Shown piece by piece: positions 1 to 8,932 of a stretch of 64,000 nt of DNA. The DNA comes from Faecalicatena faecalis (GTDB lineage Bacteria > Bacillota > Clostridia > Lachnospirales > Lachnospiraceae). Made by a program: the position numbers and the translations under genes. The stretch lies in NCBI RefSeq assembly GCF_012524165.2, contig NZ_JABACJ020000018.1:39967-103966 (forward strand). The letters run 5' to 3'. The notes under the pieces were generated by a model, which ran no database searches, was not told the DNA's origin, and saw only the letters and a list, made by a program, of their open reading frames with translations. Numbering within the stretch: position 1 is the first letter of the stretch; each line of letters starts with the position of its first letter.

Positions 1-717
1 TTGATAATTCTCATTCTCGATTTCTTTTACGATCTGATCGAGCTGTTCTTTGGAACTGATGGTAATTTTCTGATTCTCTGTTCCATAAAACTTTGCTGTC
101 AGAGGACGTTTTTCTCCTTTCACATGGAGAATCGCATCCAGTGTCCAGTACTCTTCCGGGATAAAAGCGTCTATCTCTGCTTCCCGGTCTGCGATCAGAC
201 GCAGGGCTACGGACTGTACTCTTCCGGCACTTAAACCTCTTTTTACCTTTGCCCACAATACAGGGCTGATACGGTATCCCACCATTCTGTCCAGGATACG
301 ACGGGCCTGCTGGGCATCCACCAGATTCATGTCGATTCCTCTCGGTGCCTTTAGGGATGCCTTCACTGCATTCTTTGTGATCTCATTGAAGGTGATGCGG
401 CGCATTTTCTTATCATCCAGCTTCAGCGCAGTCGCTAAATGCCAGGATATTGCCTCTCCTTCGCGGTCGGGGTCAGTTGCAAGATATACTTTATCGGCCT
501 TTTTCGCCTCTTTGCGCAGGTTTGCAAGGATGTCGCCCTTTCCCCGAATGGTGATGTACTTCGGCTCGTAGTCGTGTTCCACATCTATTCCAAGCTGGCT
601 CTTCGGCAGATCTCGGACATGTCCGTTCGATGCCGCAACAGAATAGCTGCTCCCCAGGAACTTCTTAATCGTCTTCACCTTCGCGGGTGACTCCACAATA
701 ACCAGATAATGTGCCAT
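1..717 (-). CDS. topA: DNA topoisomerase I, N-terminal part (cut by window edge)
   Basis: Type IA topoisomerase that relaxes negatively supercoiled DNA. Only the first 239 codons lie here; the gene runs on past base 1. The protein opens MAHYLVIVESPAKVKTI, the start of the TOPRIM domain with the catalytic Glu at residue 9, and residues 81-88 read TDPDREGE, the TOPRIM acidic motif. The rest visible here is the beginning of the cleavage/strand-passage region; the active-site Tyr would lie outside the window. ATG at 715-717 is chosen because it gives the family N terminus. It follows dprA and comM in the same direction, a usual Firmicutes order, so it may be read from their transcript. Confidence 0.95.
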   Translation of the reverse strand, partial: MAHYLVIVESPAKVKTIKKFLGSSYSVAASNGHVRDLPKSQLGIDVEHDYEPKYITIRGKGDILANLRKEAKKADKVYLATDPDREGEAISWHLATALKLDDKKMRRITFNEITKNAVKASLKAPRGIDMNLVDAQQARRILDRMVGYRISPVLWAKVKRGLSAGRVQSVALRLIADREAEIDAFIPEEYWTLDAILHVKGEKRPLTAKFYGTENQKITISSKEQLDQIVKEIENENYQ

Positions 718-774
718 AAAAATTCTTTCCTCCACCTGTTCCGGCAGCCTCTATCCAAAAGCGGCCGGACATAT

Positions 775-1866
775 CTACTCTTTCAGCTTAACATAATAAT
801 TCTTTGATACTTCTCTGATGTATCCCTTTAACTCTAATGAAACCAGAAGCTCCATCACCTCGTTCGCACTCAGTGAGGTCTCTTCGATCAACTGGCTTAC
901 ATTCCTGGGATACAAACCAAGTCGACTATACACCATATTTTCTGTAGTTTCAAGCACTTTTTTATTTTTGTCTGTTTTTAACATCTCGAAACCACCCGAA
1001 ATCTGAAGTTCTTCCAACAGCATTTCCGGGGATAAAAGAATCCCTGCGCCCTGTCGTATCAGGTGGTTACATCCCTGACTCAGACTGTTGTCAACAGGCC
1101 CTGGAAGAGCGTAGACATCCCGCCCCTGTTCCAGCGCCATGTCTGCTGTAATCAAAGAACCGCTCTTTTCTCTCGCCTCCATGACAAGCACTACATCGGA
1201 CAATCCACTGATAATCCGGTTGCGTTTGGGGAAATTCTGAGGAAGAGGTGAAGTTCCCGGGACAAATTCTGACAGAATCCCCCCTCCTTTCTCCAGGATA
1301 TCATGGTAGAGACCAAGATGTTCCTTTGGGTAACAGATGTCCACCCCGCATCCCAATACCGAAAAGGTCTGACCGCCTCCCATCAGAGCACCGCGCTGTC
1401 CCAGACCGTCAATTCCTTTAGCCAGCCCGCTGATGATATGTACCCCGCACCTGGCAAGTTTTTCTCCATATTCTAACGCATATTTTTCCCCGTAAGGAGT
1501 ACATCTTCTGGCCCCTACGATTGCAACAGACTTTTTGTCCTCTTTTGGCAATTTGCCTTTCACATAGAGGGCATAAGGAGGGGAAGGAATCTCCCCCAGT
1601 TTTTTTGGAAATGTTTCCGAAAAATGAGGGACAAAACGAATCGAATTTCTTTTCAAGTCCTCAAACCGCTCCTCCAGATTCGTCCATTTCTGTGCCTGTC
1701 TGATCATACTGATATCTGCTTCATTTAAGAACCTCTGTTGTCTTAATTTTGTTTCTTCTATATAAAAGATATGTTTTCCCGTACCAAGCTGCTCCCGCAA
1801 CAGATATTTTTTCCGTTCTGATACATGAGTGATGGACGCGAACCAATATTCATAGATCAAATCCAT
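775..1866 (-). CDS. dprA: DNA-processing protein DprA
   Basis: DprA loads RecA on incoming single-stranded DNA during transformation. The Rossmann-like DprA fold is clear: VAIVGARRCTPYGEKYA, then IISGLAKGIDGLGQRGAL, VLGCGVDICYP, FPKRNRIISGLSDVVLVMEA and GSLITADMALEQGRDVYALPG, followed by a C-terminal winged helix of about 60 residues. Length 363 aa is normal. I use the ATG that overlaps the comM stop as TGATG; a TTG 12 bases upstream would add four residues, and the GGGAGG just before the ATG is unusually close, so the start is not settled. It is translationally coupled to comM. No late competence (com) uptake genes are visible nearby. Confidence 0.93.
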   Translation of the reverse strand: MDLIYEYWFASITHVSERKKYLLREQLGTGKHIFYIEETKLRQQRFLNEADISMIRQAQKWTNLEERFEDLKRNSIRFVPHFSETFPKKLGEIPSPPYALYVKGKLPKEDKKSVAIVGARRCTPYGEKYALEYGEKLARCGVHIISGLAKGIDGLGQRGALMGGGQTFSVLGCGVDICYPKEHLGLYHDILEKGGGILSEFVPGTSPLPQNFPKRNRIISGLSDVVLVMEAREKSGSLITADMALEQGRDVYALPGPVDNSLSQGCNHLIRQGAGILLSPEMLLEELQISGGFEMLKTDKNKKVLETTENMVYSRLGLYPRNVSQLIEETSLSANEVMELLVSLELKGYIREVSKNYYVKLKE

Positions 1867-3398
1867 CACCTCCCCCAATATTTCTTATCCATTGTCCGGT
1901 AACCAATCGCCTCTTTGATATGTTTTTCTTTGATTTCCACAGCCCCCTCCAGATCTGCGATTGTCCTGGCTACCTTTAGTATCTTATGATAGGTCCTGGC
2001 TGTCAGTCCAAGTGCAGAAAACGCCTGCTCCATCAGTTGATTCTCTGCACTCCCGAGCTGGCAGTATGTATCCAGCTCCTTTACGTCCAGCATGGCGTTG
2101 GAAATGATATGGGTCCCTGCATAGCGCTGGTTCTGAATTTCCCTTGCCCGGCATACTCTTTCCCGAATCTGGGCAGAGCTCTCCTGCCTTTTTCGGTTTT
2201 TCAAAGCCTCGTATTTTACCTTCGGAGCCTCTACACAGATATCCATACGGTCCAGAAACGGCTGGCTGATTTTCCCTAAATAGTTCTGAATCTGACCCGG
2301 TGTACAGGTACATCTTTCGAAATCAGGATAACATCCGCATGGGCAGGGATTCATAGCCGAGACAAGCATAAAATTGGCCGGAAATACATAGTTTCCATAG
2401 GACCTGGAAATCCTGATCTGATGCTCTTCCAAAGGCTGTCGCAGTACCTCCAGTACCGCCTTCTGGAATTCTGGCAGCTCGTCCAAAAAGAGGACACCTC
2501 CGTGTGCCAGGCTGATTTCTCCGGGCATCGGAATAAGGCCTCCGCCGATCAATGCAGCTTTCGTTGCGGTATGATGAACACTGCGGAAGGGCCTTTGTCT
2601 GATCAGTGGTGCATCTTTATCCACCAGGCCCATAATACTGTAGATTTTCGTGATCTCCATGCTTTCTTCCATCGTCATAGGCGGAAAGATACTGGAAATC
2701 CGTTTCGCCACCATGGATTTTCCGCTTCCGGGTGGACCTACCAGAAGTAGATTATGCCCACCGGCCACTGCGACCTCTGCCGCCCTTTTTACGGCCTCCT
2801 GCCCCTGAACATCGCTGTAATCCAGATTCTCCTGATCCACTGCAGCCGTGCTCTGAATTGGATGTGGCTGTGCTTCTATGCTTCGAATCCCGGATAAAAA
2901 GGCGACGGCCTCACTTAAATCTCTTACTCCAATAATCTCTATTCCATCTACGAGTGCTCCCTCCGATGCGTTCGCCTTCGGGACCATACAAACCGGGATT
3001 CCAGCCTCCCTTGCCTCCAGGACAATGGGCAGGATTCCAGGGACCTTTTGTACACAGCCGTCCAGGCCCAGCTCCCCGATCAGCAGCATTTCCTTTACCC
3101 GTTCCTGTCGCAGTTGTCCCAAGGAAATCAGGATGGAAATTGCGATTGGAAGGTCAAATGCCGCACCTCTTTTCCGCATTGTGGCCGGGGACAAATTAAT
3201 CACTGTCTTCTTCGCCGGGAAATCCATCCCCGAATTACGGATTGCCGTGCGCACCCTCTCTGCCGCCTCCTTCACCTCCGATGAGAGATATCCCACCATG
3301 TGAAATGCGGGCAGCCCATTGCTGACATCTGCCTCCACATGGATGAACTCTACCTTTAATCCCTGCACAGACGCTGATAAAATTGAACTAAAACTCAT
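1866..3398 (-). CDS. comM: ComM/YifB family AAA+ ATPase (Mg-chelatase-like)
   Basis: Hexameric AAA+ helicase-like protein that promotes branch migration during natural transformation in species where it has been tested. Residues 1-170 form the N-terminal S5-like (ChlI) domain; Walker A is LLVGPPGSGKSMVAKR near residue 220; Walker B is GGVLFLDELPEF near 295; a cysteine-rich NPCPCGCYPDFERCTC follows, and the C-terminal Mg-chelatase domain closes the protein. 510 aa is the family length. ATG at 3396-3398 sits 7-8 bases after AGAGGAG. It overlaps dprA by one base, so the two form one operon, probably continuing into topA. Confidence 0.93.
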   Translation of the reverse strand: MSFSSILSASVQGLKVEFIHVEADVSNGLPAFHMVGYLSSEVKEAAERVRTAIRNSGMDFPAKKTVINLSPATMRKRGAAFDLPIAISILISLGQLRQERVKEMLLIGELGLDGCVQKVPGILPIVLEAREAGIPVCMVPKANASEGALVDGIEIIGVRDLSEAVAFLSGIRSIEAQPHPIQSTAAVDQENLDYSDVQGQEAVKRAAEVAVAGGHNLLLVGPPGSGKSMVAKRISSIFPPMTMEESMEITKIYSIMGLVDKDAPLIRQRPFRSVHHTATKAALIGGGLIPMPGEISLAHGGVLFLDELPEFQKAVLEVLRQPLEEHQIRISRSYGNYVFPANFMLVSAMNPCPCGCYPDFERCTCTPGQIQNYLGKISQPFLDRMDICVEAPKVKYEALKNRKRQESSAQIRERVCRAREIQNQRYAGTHIISNAMLDVKELDTYCQLGSAENQLMEQAFSALGLTARTYHKILKVARTIADLEGAVEIKEKHIKEAIGYRTMDKKYWGR

Positions 3399-3695
3399 TC
3401 ACACACTCCTCTCTAAAGTATGAACTAATAAATAAAAGTAAATAAAAACTGAATTGAAATTATGACCGAAGCGGTCAGATTTCTGATTTGTGGAACCGGA
3501 AACAGAAAATTTCCGGAACTGGTAGGATTATCATAGTCCTTCTTTCCTTAGAAGTCAATTCTTAAATCTTGAAAACTTTTGTGAGATTCTTAAAAAAGAA
3601 TAAACTAAGCCCTCCCTGTCCTTCTTTCCAGTGGAAAAGCACAATTTCCCCAATTTCCACATAGACTATATCAAATGTGCTAAGAGGTGCTGTTC

Positions 3696-4313
3696 TTGAA
3701 ATCTTTTCCCAATCCCCTCACGCCATCGGAAGAAAAATATTACATGCAAAAATATACAGAGGGCGACCTTCAGGCAAAACATGTCTTAATCGAACGAAAT
3801 CTGCGGCTCGTTGCACATGTCATCAAAAAATATCAATATCTGGACGAAGACCCCGAAGATCTGATTTCCATAGGAACCATCGGTCTGATCAAAGCCGTTG
3901 TGACTTTCAATCCTGATAAAGGGAACCGCCTTGCCGCATATGCATCGAAATGTGTCGAAAATGAAATTTTAATGTATTTACGTGCTAAAAAGAAAACAAA
4001 CAAAGAAATCTCACTGTACGAGCCTATCGGCACCGACCGTGAGGGAAATGAGATTAAACTGTACGATATCATTGAGACGGAGGACGAGGATGTACCCGAG
4101 AAGATACATTTAAAAGAAAACATACAGAAGCTTTATGAGAAGGTGGAGAATGAACTTTCAGACAGAGAACGGCTTGTTTTAAAGATGCGGTACGGGCTTT
4201 ATAACGGGGAGGAATATACACAGAGAGAGATTGCTAGACAGATGGGGATATCACGCTCCTACGTCTCCCGAATCGAAAAAAGTGCGATTGAGAAGCTGCG
4301 GGAGTTTTTTTAG
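3696..4313 (+). CDS. sigK: Sporulation sigma factor SigK, without pro-sequence
   Basis: Sigma-70 family factor for the late mother-cell programme of sporulation. Region 2 reads ILIERNLRLVAHVIKKY-like (LIERNLRLVAHVIKKYQYL) then EDLISIGTIGLIKAVVTF and AAYASKCVENEILMYLRA; region 4 ends QREIARQMGISRSYVSRIEK. These match SigK rather than SigE, SigF or SigG. Length about 205 aa. TTG at 3696 is chosen because AAGAGG (3682-3687) lies 8 bases before it; GTG at 3687 would overlap that site. An in-frame TAA at 3681-3683 excludes any upstream extension, so the membrane pro-peptide found in Bacillus SigK is absent. The coding region is uninterrupted. It is monocistronic and convergent with trhP. Confidence 0.9.
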   Translation: MKSFPNPLTPSEEKYYMQKYTEGDLQAKHVLIERNLRLVAHVIKKYQYLDEDPEDLISIGTIGLIKAVVTFNPDKGNRLAAYASKCVENEILMYLRAKKKTNKEISLYEPIGTDREGNEIKLYDIIETEDEDVPEKIHLKENIQKLYEKVENELSDRERLVLKMRYGLYNGEEYTQREIARQMGISRSYVSRIEKSAIEKLREFF

Positions 4314-4763
4314 CAGGATTAGGGGCGCAAGGCAGGATGAGCACCCTGGGGGCAGTTCCAGATGGAGGGCGGTGCGAAAACCTGAACGCTTGCTAAGAAG
4401 GTGTAACTGAAAATCAGGAGTAAATGGAGGTACATGCCACATTCGGTGCAAAATCTGATGATTTTGCGCCTCAGGTGTCAACAGTCTTTGATGTGAGACA
4501 TCAAAGACCGCCCTCCATTTTCTCCTGATTTTCAGTAACGCCTTCTAAGTGCGCTTGTATGGCTTTCACACCGCCCTCCATCTGGAACTGCCCCCAGGAT
4601 GCTCATCCTGCTTGCTGGACGCATCCAGTCGGTAGGAGGCCGCGGCTTTCTTGGGAAAGCGCGGCGCAAGAAAGTCTTTTCTTACTAAATTTGCTTATTT
4701 ACCGCCATCTGTCTTTGCCGCTGTCCAATCATTTTCTTAACAAAAATTTATTCTTATAATTTT
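4314..4763. other. 450-base gap between convergent sigK and trhP; filled by palindromic structures
   Basis: No credible gene. The first 300 bases are the long inverted repeat described separately. After it, 4639-4664 holds a second hairpin (GCTTTC/GAAAGC plus a four-pair outer stem with one bulged G), followed by AAGAAAGTCTTTTCTT, another small dyad. Because the flanking genes point at each other, these structures could also serve as terminators for either side, but no clean hairpin plus T-run is seen for trhP. Confidence 0.6.
4328..4614. repeat. 287-base long inverted repeat (palindromic element)
   Basis: Bases 4328-4375 are the reverse complement of 4568-4614 with about two mismatches over 47 positions. 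Inside this, 4381-4430 pairs with 4511-4562 with modest mismatch; both arms share the core ACTGAAAATCAGGAG and AATGGAGG. The 80-base centre forms two further hairpins: GCAAAATC/GATTTTGC (4448-4467) and GTCTTTGATG/CATCAAAGAC (4484-4508). In RNA it would be a stem of about 100 base pairs with a forked tip. No coding signal, terminal target duplication or transposase is seen. Candidate MITE-like element or structured RNA. Confidence 0.8.
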
Positions 4764-5990
4764 CTAGTCTTCTTTTCTTCTTAGGATGTCATAAGGAGCA
4801 GCTTTTTGGTCCAGGCCTATATATAGGACTTGTTTGGGGTGTGGAGCGCTCTCCTGGGACTCTCCTTCTTCGGTCAGGATGTTCAGGACTTTAGTTTCTA
4901 TATTCTGACCGTCGGGCTTCATGATTTCTATGGTCTCGCCTACGCTGAATTTGTTTCTTTGTTCGATGCGGTAGAGACCTTCTTTTTCTTCTCCTATGAT
5001 TCCCAGGTAGGTATATTCTTTGACGTAAGTGTTGCTGTCATAGATCTGAGTCGTCTCATCGGGTCTGCCAAAAAAGAAACCTGTGGTGAACTGACGGTAG
5101 GTACAATTGGATATCTGCTCTAAGTACCAGGGCATGTTTTTCTGGTAAAGGGAAGGATCTTTTTGGTAATCATCTATTGCCTTTCTGTAGGTCCGGGCCA
5201 CGGTGGCTACGTAGAGGGCTGTTTTCATACGTCCTTCTATCTTAAAACTGTCGATTCCAGCTTCTATGAGCCCAGGGATATGCTCTATCATGCAGAGATC
5301 CTTGGAATTAAAGATATAGGTTCCTCTCTCGTTCTCATAGACAGGCATGTACTCTCCAGGCCTTGTCTCCTCCACAACAGCATATTTCCAGCGGCACGGA
5401 TGGGTGCAGGCTCCCTGGTTCGCATCCCGGCCTGTGAAATAGTTGCTTAGCAGGCAGCGGCCGGAATAGGATATACACATGGCTCCGTGGACGAAAGTCT
5501 CTATCTCTAAGTCTTCCGGGATGTTGGCGCGGAGCTCTTTCAGCTCTTCTAAAGATAATTCTCTTGCAGATACCACGCGGCTTGCTCCCTGCTTATACCA
5601 GAAATTGTAGGTCGCATAGTTCGTGTTGTTGGCCTGGGTGCTGATGTGGCGTTCAATCTCCGGGCAAACCTCTTTTGCGATTTCAAATACACCTGGATCC
5701 GCAATGATCAATGCATCCGGCTTGATCTCTTTTAACTCTTTGAAATATTCGCGTACTCCATCCAGGTCCTTATTATGAGCCAGAATGTTCGCTGTCACAT
5801 AGACCTTTACATCATGCTCATGAGCGAACGCGATTCCCTCCCGCATATCCTCCATAGAAAAATTCTTTGCTTTTGCACGCAGTCCAAAAGCCTCACCGCC
5901 GATGTATACTGCATCTGCGCCGAAGATGACTGCTGTCTTTAAAACTTCCAGGCTGCTCGCCGGAATTAATAATTCTGGGTGTCTTGCCAT
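4764..5990 (-). CDS. trhP: U32-family protein, tRNA 5-hydroxyuridine synthesis (TrhP-like)
   Basis: Peptidase family U32 protein. The signature ETFVHGAMCISYSGRCLLS lies near residues 163-181, followed by further Cys in ACTHPCRWKY, and the N-terminal TIM-barrel-like half has PELLIPASSLEVLKTAVIFGADAVYIGG. Members coupled to trmR are required for prephenate-dependent 5-hydroxyuridine at tRNA position 34. In Bacillus subtilis two paralogues (yrrN, yrrO) follow trmR; here there is one full-length protein of 408 aa, closest in size to YrrO. Its ATG lies inside trmR (25-base overlap) after AAAGGAAG, so the two are co-translated. Assignment to tRNA modification rather than a protease rests on this coupling. 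Confidence 0.85.
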   Translation of the reverse strand: MARHPELLIPASSLEVLKTAVIFGADAVYIGGEAFGLRAKAKNFSMEDMREGIAFAHEHDVKVYVTANILAHNKDLDGVREYFKELKEIKPDALIIADPGVFEIAKEVCPEIERHISTQANNTNYATYNFWYKQGASRVVSARELSLEELKELRANIPEDLEIETFVHGAMCISYSGRCLLSNYFTGRDANQGACTHPCRWKYAVVEETRPGEYMPVYENERGTYIFNSKDLCMIEHIPGLIEAGIDSFKIEGRMKTALYVATVARTYRKAIDDYQKDPSLYQKNMPWYLEQISNCTYRQFTTGFFFGRPDETTQIYDSNTYVKEYTYLGIIGEEKEGLYRIEQRNKFSVGETIEIMKPDGQNIETKVLNILTEEGESQESAPHPKQVLYIGLDQKAAPYDILRRKED

Positions 5991-6643
5991 GTTTCTTCCT
6001 TTCTTTTCTTCGTACTGACTGCGGCCCCGTCCCCAAAAGGCAGAATAGCCGTAATCAATTGCTCGTTATGTTTTAACTCATACAGATACTCCCGCATCCG
6101 GCTGTGGATGGTCCTGTTACGACGCTCCACGGCAAAACGGGATTCAATGATATCCCCATCCTGAAGTACATTATCAGACACCAGAGTTCCCCCTGGCTCC
6201 AACAGCCTCATGACCTCGGGGAAATAATGGATATACTGTCCTTTTGCGGCATCCATAAAGATAAAATCATAGCTGCCTTTCAACGTCTTCATCACTTCCA
6301 GGGCGTCTCCCTCAATCAGTGTGATCTGTTCTTCCTTCCTTGCACGCCGGAAATTCTCCCGGGCAATAGGGATTCGCTTTTCATAATTTTCTATTGTTGT
6401 TATTCTGCACCCAGCGGGGGCATTTTCACTCATCAATAACGCAGAGAAACCTACGGCAGTCCCCACTTCGAGTATGCGCATAGGTTTTTGTATAGTTAAA
6501 AGCACCTTTAGAAAGCTTTGCATTTCTTTTCGGATAATCGGCACATATGAATCTAATGCTTCTCTTTCTATTGCTTCCAATATTTCACTATTCTCTGTCT
6601 CTAAGGAATTGATGAATGTAATGATACGTTCATCTACTATCAT
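5966..6643 (-). CDS. trmR: tRNA 5-hydroxyuridine methyltransferase TrmR
   Basis: SAM-dependent class I O-methyltransferase of the YrrM type, which methylates ho5U34 to mo5U34 in Gram-positive tRNAs. Motif I is MRILEVGTAVGFSALLM (near residue 55), the acidic post-I residue is in TTIENYEKR, and the metal-site region has YDFIFMDAAKGQYIHYF and LVSDNVLQDG. 225 aa is normal for the family. It sits three bases after rnj and overlaps trhP, the partner that makes its substrate, which supports tRNA methylation over the catechol-type methyltransferase annotation often given to this fold. Confidence 0.85.
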   Translation of the reverse strand: MIVDERIITFINSLETENSEILEAIEREALDSYVPIIRKEMQSFLKVLLTIQKPMRILEVGTAVGFSALLMSENAPAGCRITTIENYEKRIPIARENFRRARKEEQITLIEGDALEVMKTLKGSYDFIFMDAAKGQYIHYFPEVMRLLEPGGTLVSDNVLQDGDIIESRFAVERRNRTIHSRMREYLYELKHNEQLITAILPFGDGAAVSTKKRKEETWQDTQNY

Positions 6644-6646
6644 ATC

Positions 6647-8317
6647 TTACACATCCACATCCATAATTATCGGAATGATCATCGGACGTCTCTTTGTCTT
6701 CTTCCAGATGTAATCATTCATAGTATCTCTAATCACCAGTTTGATCTTGTTCCAGTCCGCATGTCTATTCTGCAGGCAGCGGTCCAGTGCCTCTGATACG
6801 ACCTGGCGTGCTTCTTCCATCAGTCCTTCTGACTCACGCACATAGACAAAACCTCTGGATACGATATCCGGCCCGGCCAGCAGACGGTTGGTTCCCTTTT
6901 CCAGTGTCAGTACAACGATCAGGATTCCGTCCTCTGCCAGATGCTGTCTGTCCCGAAGAACGATATTGCCGACATCTCCGACGCCAAGTCCATCCACAAG
7001 AATTGCTCCTGTGTGTACCTTATCTACGACCTTCGCTTCCTGTTCACTTAATTCCAGTACATCACCTGACTGAATGATAAATACGTTCTCCTTCGGAATT
7101 CCCAGTGAGGTCGCAATCGCTGCATTCGCTTTCAGATGGCGGTACTCACCATGGACCGGAATTGCATATTTCGGCTTTACAAGGGAGTAGATCAGCTTTA
7201 GCTCTTCCTGGCAGGCATGTCCTGATACATGGGCATCCTGGAAGATAACATCCGCACCTTTAGCCGACAGTTCATTGATGACCTTGGAAACAGACTTTTC
7301 ATTTCCAGGAATCGGGTTGGAACTGAAGATGATCGTATCGTTCGGCTGAATGGTCACCTTACGGTGTACATCTGCTGCCATACGGGACAGTGCCGCCATG
7401 GATTCTCCCTGGCTTCCTGTTGTGATCAGTACCATCTTCTCCGGCGGATAGTTCCGCATCTGATCGATCTCGATCAGGGTATTCTCCGGCACATTCAGAT
7501 ATCCAAGCTCTGATGCCGTAGAAATAATATTCACCATGCTCCGTCCTTCTACCACGACCTTGCGTCCGTACTTATCAGCGGAGTTGATGATCTGCTGCAC
7601 ACGGTCCACATTAGATGCGAACGTCGCAATAATGATACGAGTATTCTGGTGCTCTGCGAAAATATGGTCGAAGGTAATTCCGACTGTCTTCTCTGACTGT
7701 GTAAATCCTCTTCTCTCCGCATTCGTACTATCTGACATCAGCGCCAGTACGCCCTTTTTCCCAATCTCCGCAAATCTCTGAAGATCGATGGCATCACCAA
7801 ATACCGGAGTATAATCTACCTTAAAGTCTCCTGTATGCACAACGATTCCTGCCGGTGAATAGATGGCAAGAGCAGATGCATCCTGAATACTGTGGTTCGT
7901 CTTAATGAACTCAATTCTGAACTTTCCAAGGTTGATCGACTGTCCGTGACGCACGACCTTTCTCTTGGTACTGCGCAGCAAATTATGCTCTTTGAGTTTA
8001 TTCTCAATAATTCCCATGGTCAGCTTCGTCGTATAGAGCGGAAGATTCAGTTCCTTCAATACGTATGGAAGAGCACCGATATGGTCCTCATGTCCATGGG
8101 TGATCACGAAGCCCTTCACTTTGTCAATATTATCTTTTAAATACGTGACATCCGGGATGACTAAGTCGATTCCCAACATGTCGTCTGCCGGGAACGCAAG
8201 CCCGCAGTCTACTACAATAATACTGTCCTCGAATTCAAAGGCAGTAATATTCATTCCAATCTGTTCCAGGCCTCCCAATGGGATGATCCTGAGTTTTCCG
8301 TTATTTTCTTTTTTCAA
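6647..8317 (-). CDS. rnj: Ribonuclease J
   Basis: Metallo-beta-lactamase/beta-CASP exo- and endoribonuclease of mRNA decay and rRNA maturation. The metal site is HGHEDHIGALPYV (about residues 74-86), with DSTNAERRGFT and MVLITTGSQGESMAALSRMA of the beta-CASP domain and VHGEYRHLKANA further on; the C-terminal domain ends in an IIPIIMDVDV tail. 556 aa is full length. The start is TTG (8315-8317), placed 10 bases after GGAGG; no better ATG exists nearby. Only one RNase J gene is seen in this window, so J1 versus J2 is not decided. It is part of the ireB-to-trhP run. Confidence 0.95.
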   Translation of the reverse strand: MKKENNGKLRIIPLGGLEQIGMNITAFEFEDSIIVVDCGLAFPADDMLGIDLVIPDVTYLKDNIDKVKGFVITHGHEDHIGALPYVLKELNLPLYTTKLTMGIIENKLKEHNLLRSTKRKVVRHGQSINLGKFRIEFIKTNHSIQDASALAIYSPAGIVVHTGDFKVDYTPVFGDAIDLQRFAEIGKKGVLALMSDSTNAERRGFTQSEKTVGITFDHIFAEHQNTRIIIATFASNVDRVQQIINSADKYGRKVVVEGRSMVNIISTASELGYLNVPENTLIEIDQMRNYPPEKMVLITTGSQGESMAALSRMAADVHRKVTIQPNDTIIFSSNPIPGNEKSVSKVINELSAKGADVIFQDAHVSGHACQEELKLIYSLVKPKYAIPVHGEYRHLKANAAIATSLGIPKENVFIIQSGDVLELSEQEAKVVDKVHTGAILVDGLGVGDVGNIVLRDRQHLAEDGILIVVLTLEKGTNRLLAGPDIVSRGFVYVRESEGLMEEARQVVSEALDRCLQNRHADWNKIKLVIRDTMNDYIWKKTKRRPMIIPIIMDVDV

Positions 8318-8414
8318 TAATTTTACACCTCCATGTGTTTTATGTACCTACTTTCCGCGCATGAAAAAAAGAGCAATCCTCCGCATGTCCGTTCTCCTGA
8401 TTGGAACTAACGGA

Positions 8415-8876
8415 TTATTTGCTTTTATTTAAGCATTCTCTACACTGTCCGTAAAATTTAAGCTCGTGGTCCAGCACATGGAATCCGGTGTCCTCTTCGA
8501 TATGACGTTCTAATTCTTCCAGAAGGTCATCCTCGAATGGAAGCACCTTGCCACATGTCCTACATATCAGATGATGGTGGTTATGCTTGGTATCACCTTC
8601 AAATAAATGTCCGATCTCATATCTGACACACCCATCATCCAGGTTAATGCGGTCCACCAACTGCATCTCAAGAAGCAGCTGCAAAGTCCGATAGACTGTG
8701 GCGAGACCGATATCGGGATAATCCGCTCTGATCAGCTCATAGATATCCTCCGCAGCCATATGGCTGCCGCCGTTCTCTGCCAGCGTCTGCAGGACAAGCA
8801 GTCTCTGCCGTGTGACTTTTAATCCTTTTTCTCTTAATCTTTCCTTGAGCAGTTCCTGCACTTTTTCCTGTTTCAT
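8415..8876 (-). CDS. Fur-family metalloregulator (Fur/PerR/Zur)
   Basis: Winged-helix repressor of the Fur superfamily, about 153 aa. The DNA-binding part contains LKVTRQRLLVLQTLAENGG and GLATVYRTLQLLLEM; the metal-binding half has HNHHHLICRTCGK and FYGQCREC, giving two CxxC pairs for structural zinc. I start at the second Met (MKQEKVQELL) because GGAG lies 7 bases before it; the first ATG (8894) adds six residues with no ribosome site. Sequence alone does not decide whether iron, zinc or peroxide is sensed. Its place between DUF1292 and rnj is typical of Clostridia, where it is often labelled Fur. Confidence 0.9.
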   Translation of the reverse strand: MKQEKVQELLKERLREKGLKVTRQRLLVLQTLAENGGSHMAAEDIYELIRADYPDIGLATVYRTLQLLLEMQLVDRINLDDGCVRYEIGHLFEGDTKHNHHHLICRTCGKVLPFEDDLLEELERHIEEDTGFHVLDHELKFYGQCRECLNKSK

Positions 8877-8932
8877 CGCTAAACTCCAATTCATTTGCAG
8901 TAAGTAAATCTATTGTAAATGTCCTTTAGACT

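Noticed and set aside
4251..4759. Two overlapping frames of 66-76 residues on opposite strands near sigK
   Set aside because: They are read from the arms of the inverted repeat, which explains their similar sequences; no ribosome site and Cys/Pro/Leu-rich composition typical of non-coding frames.
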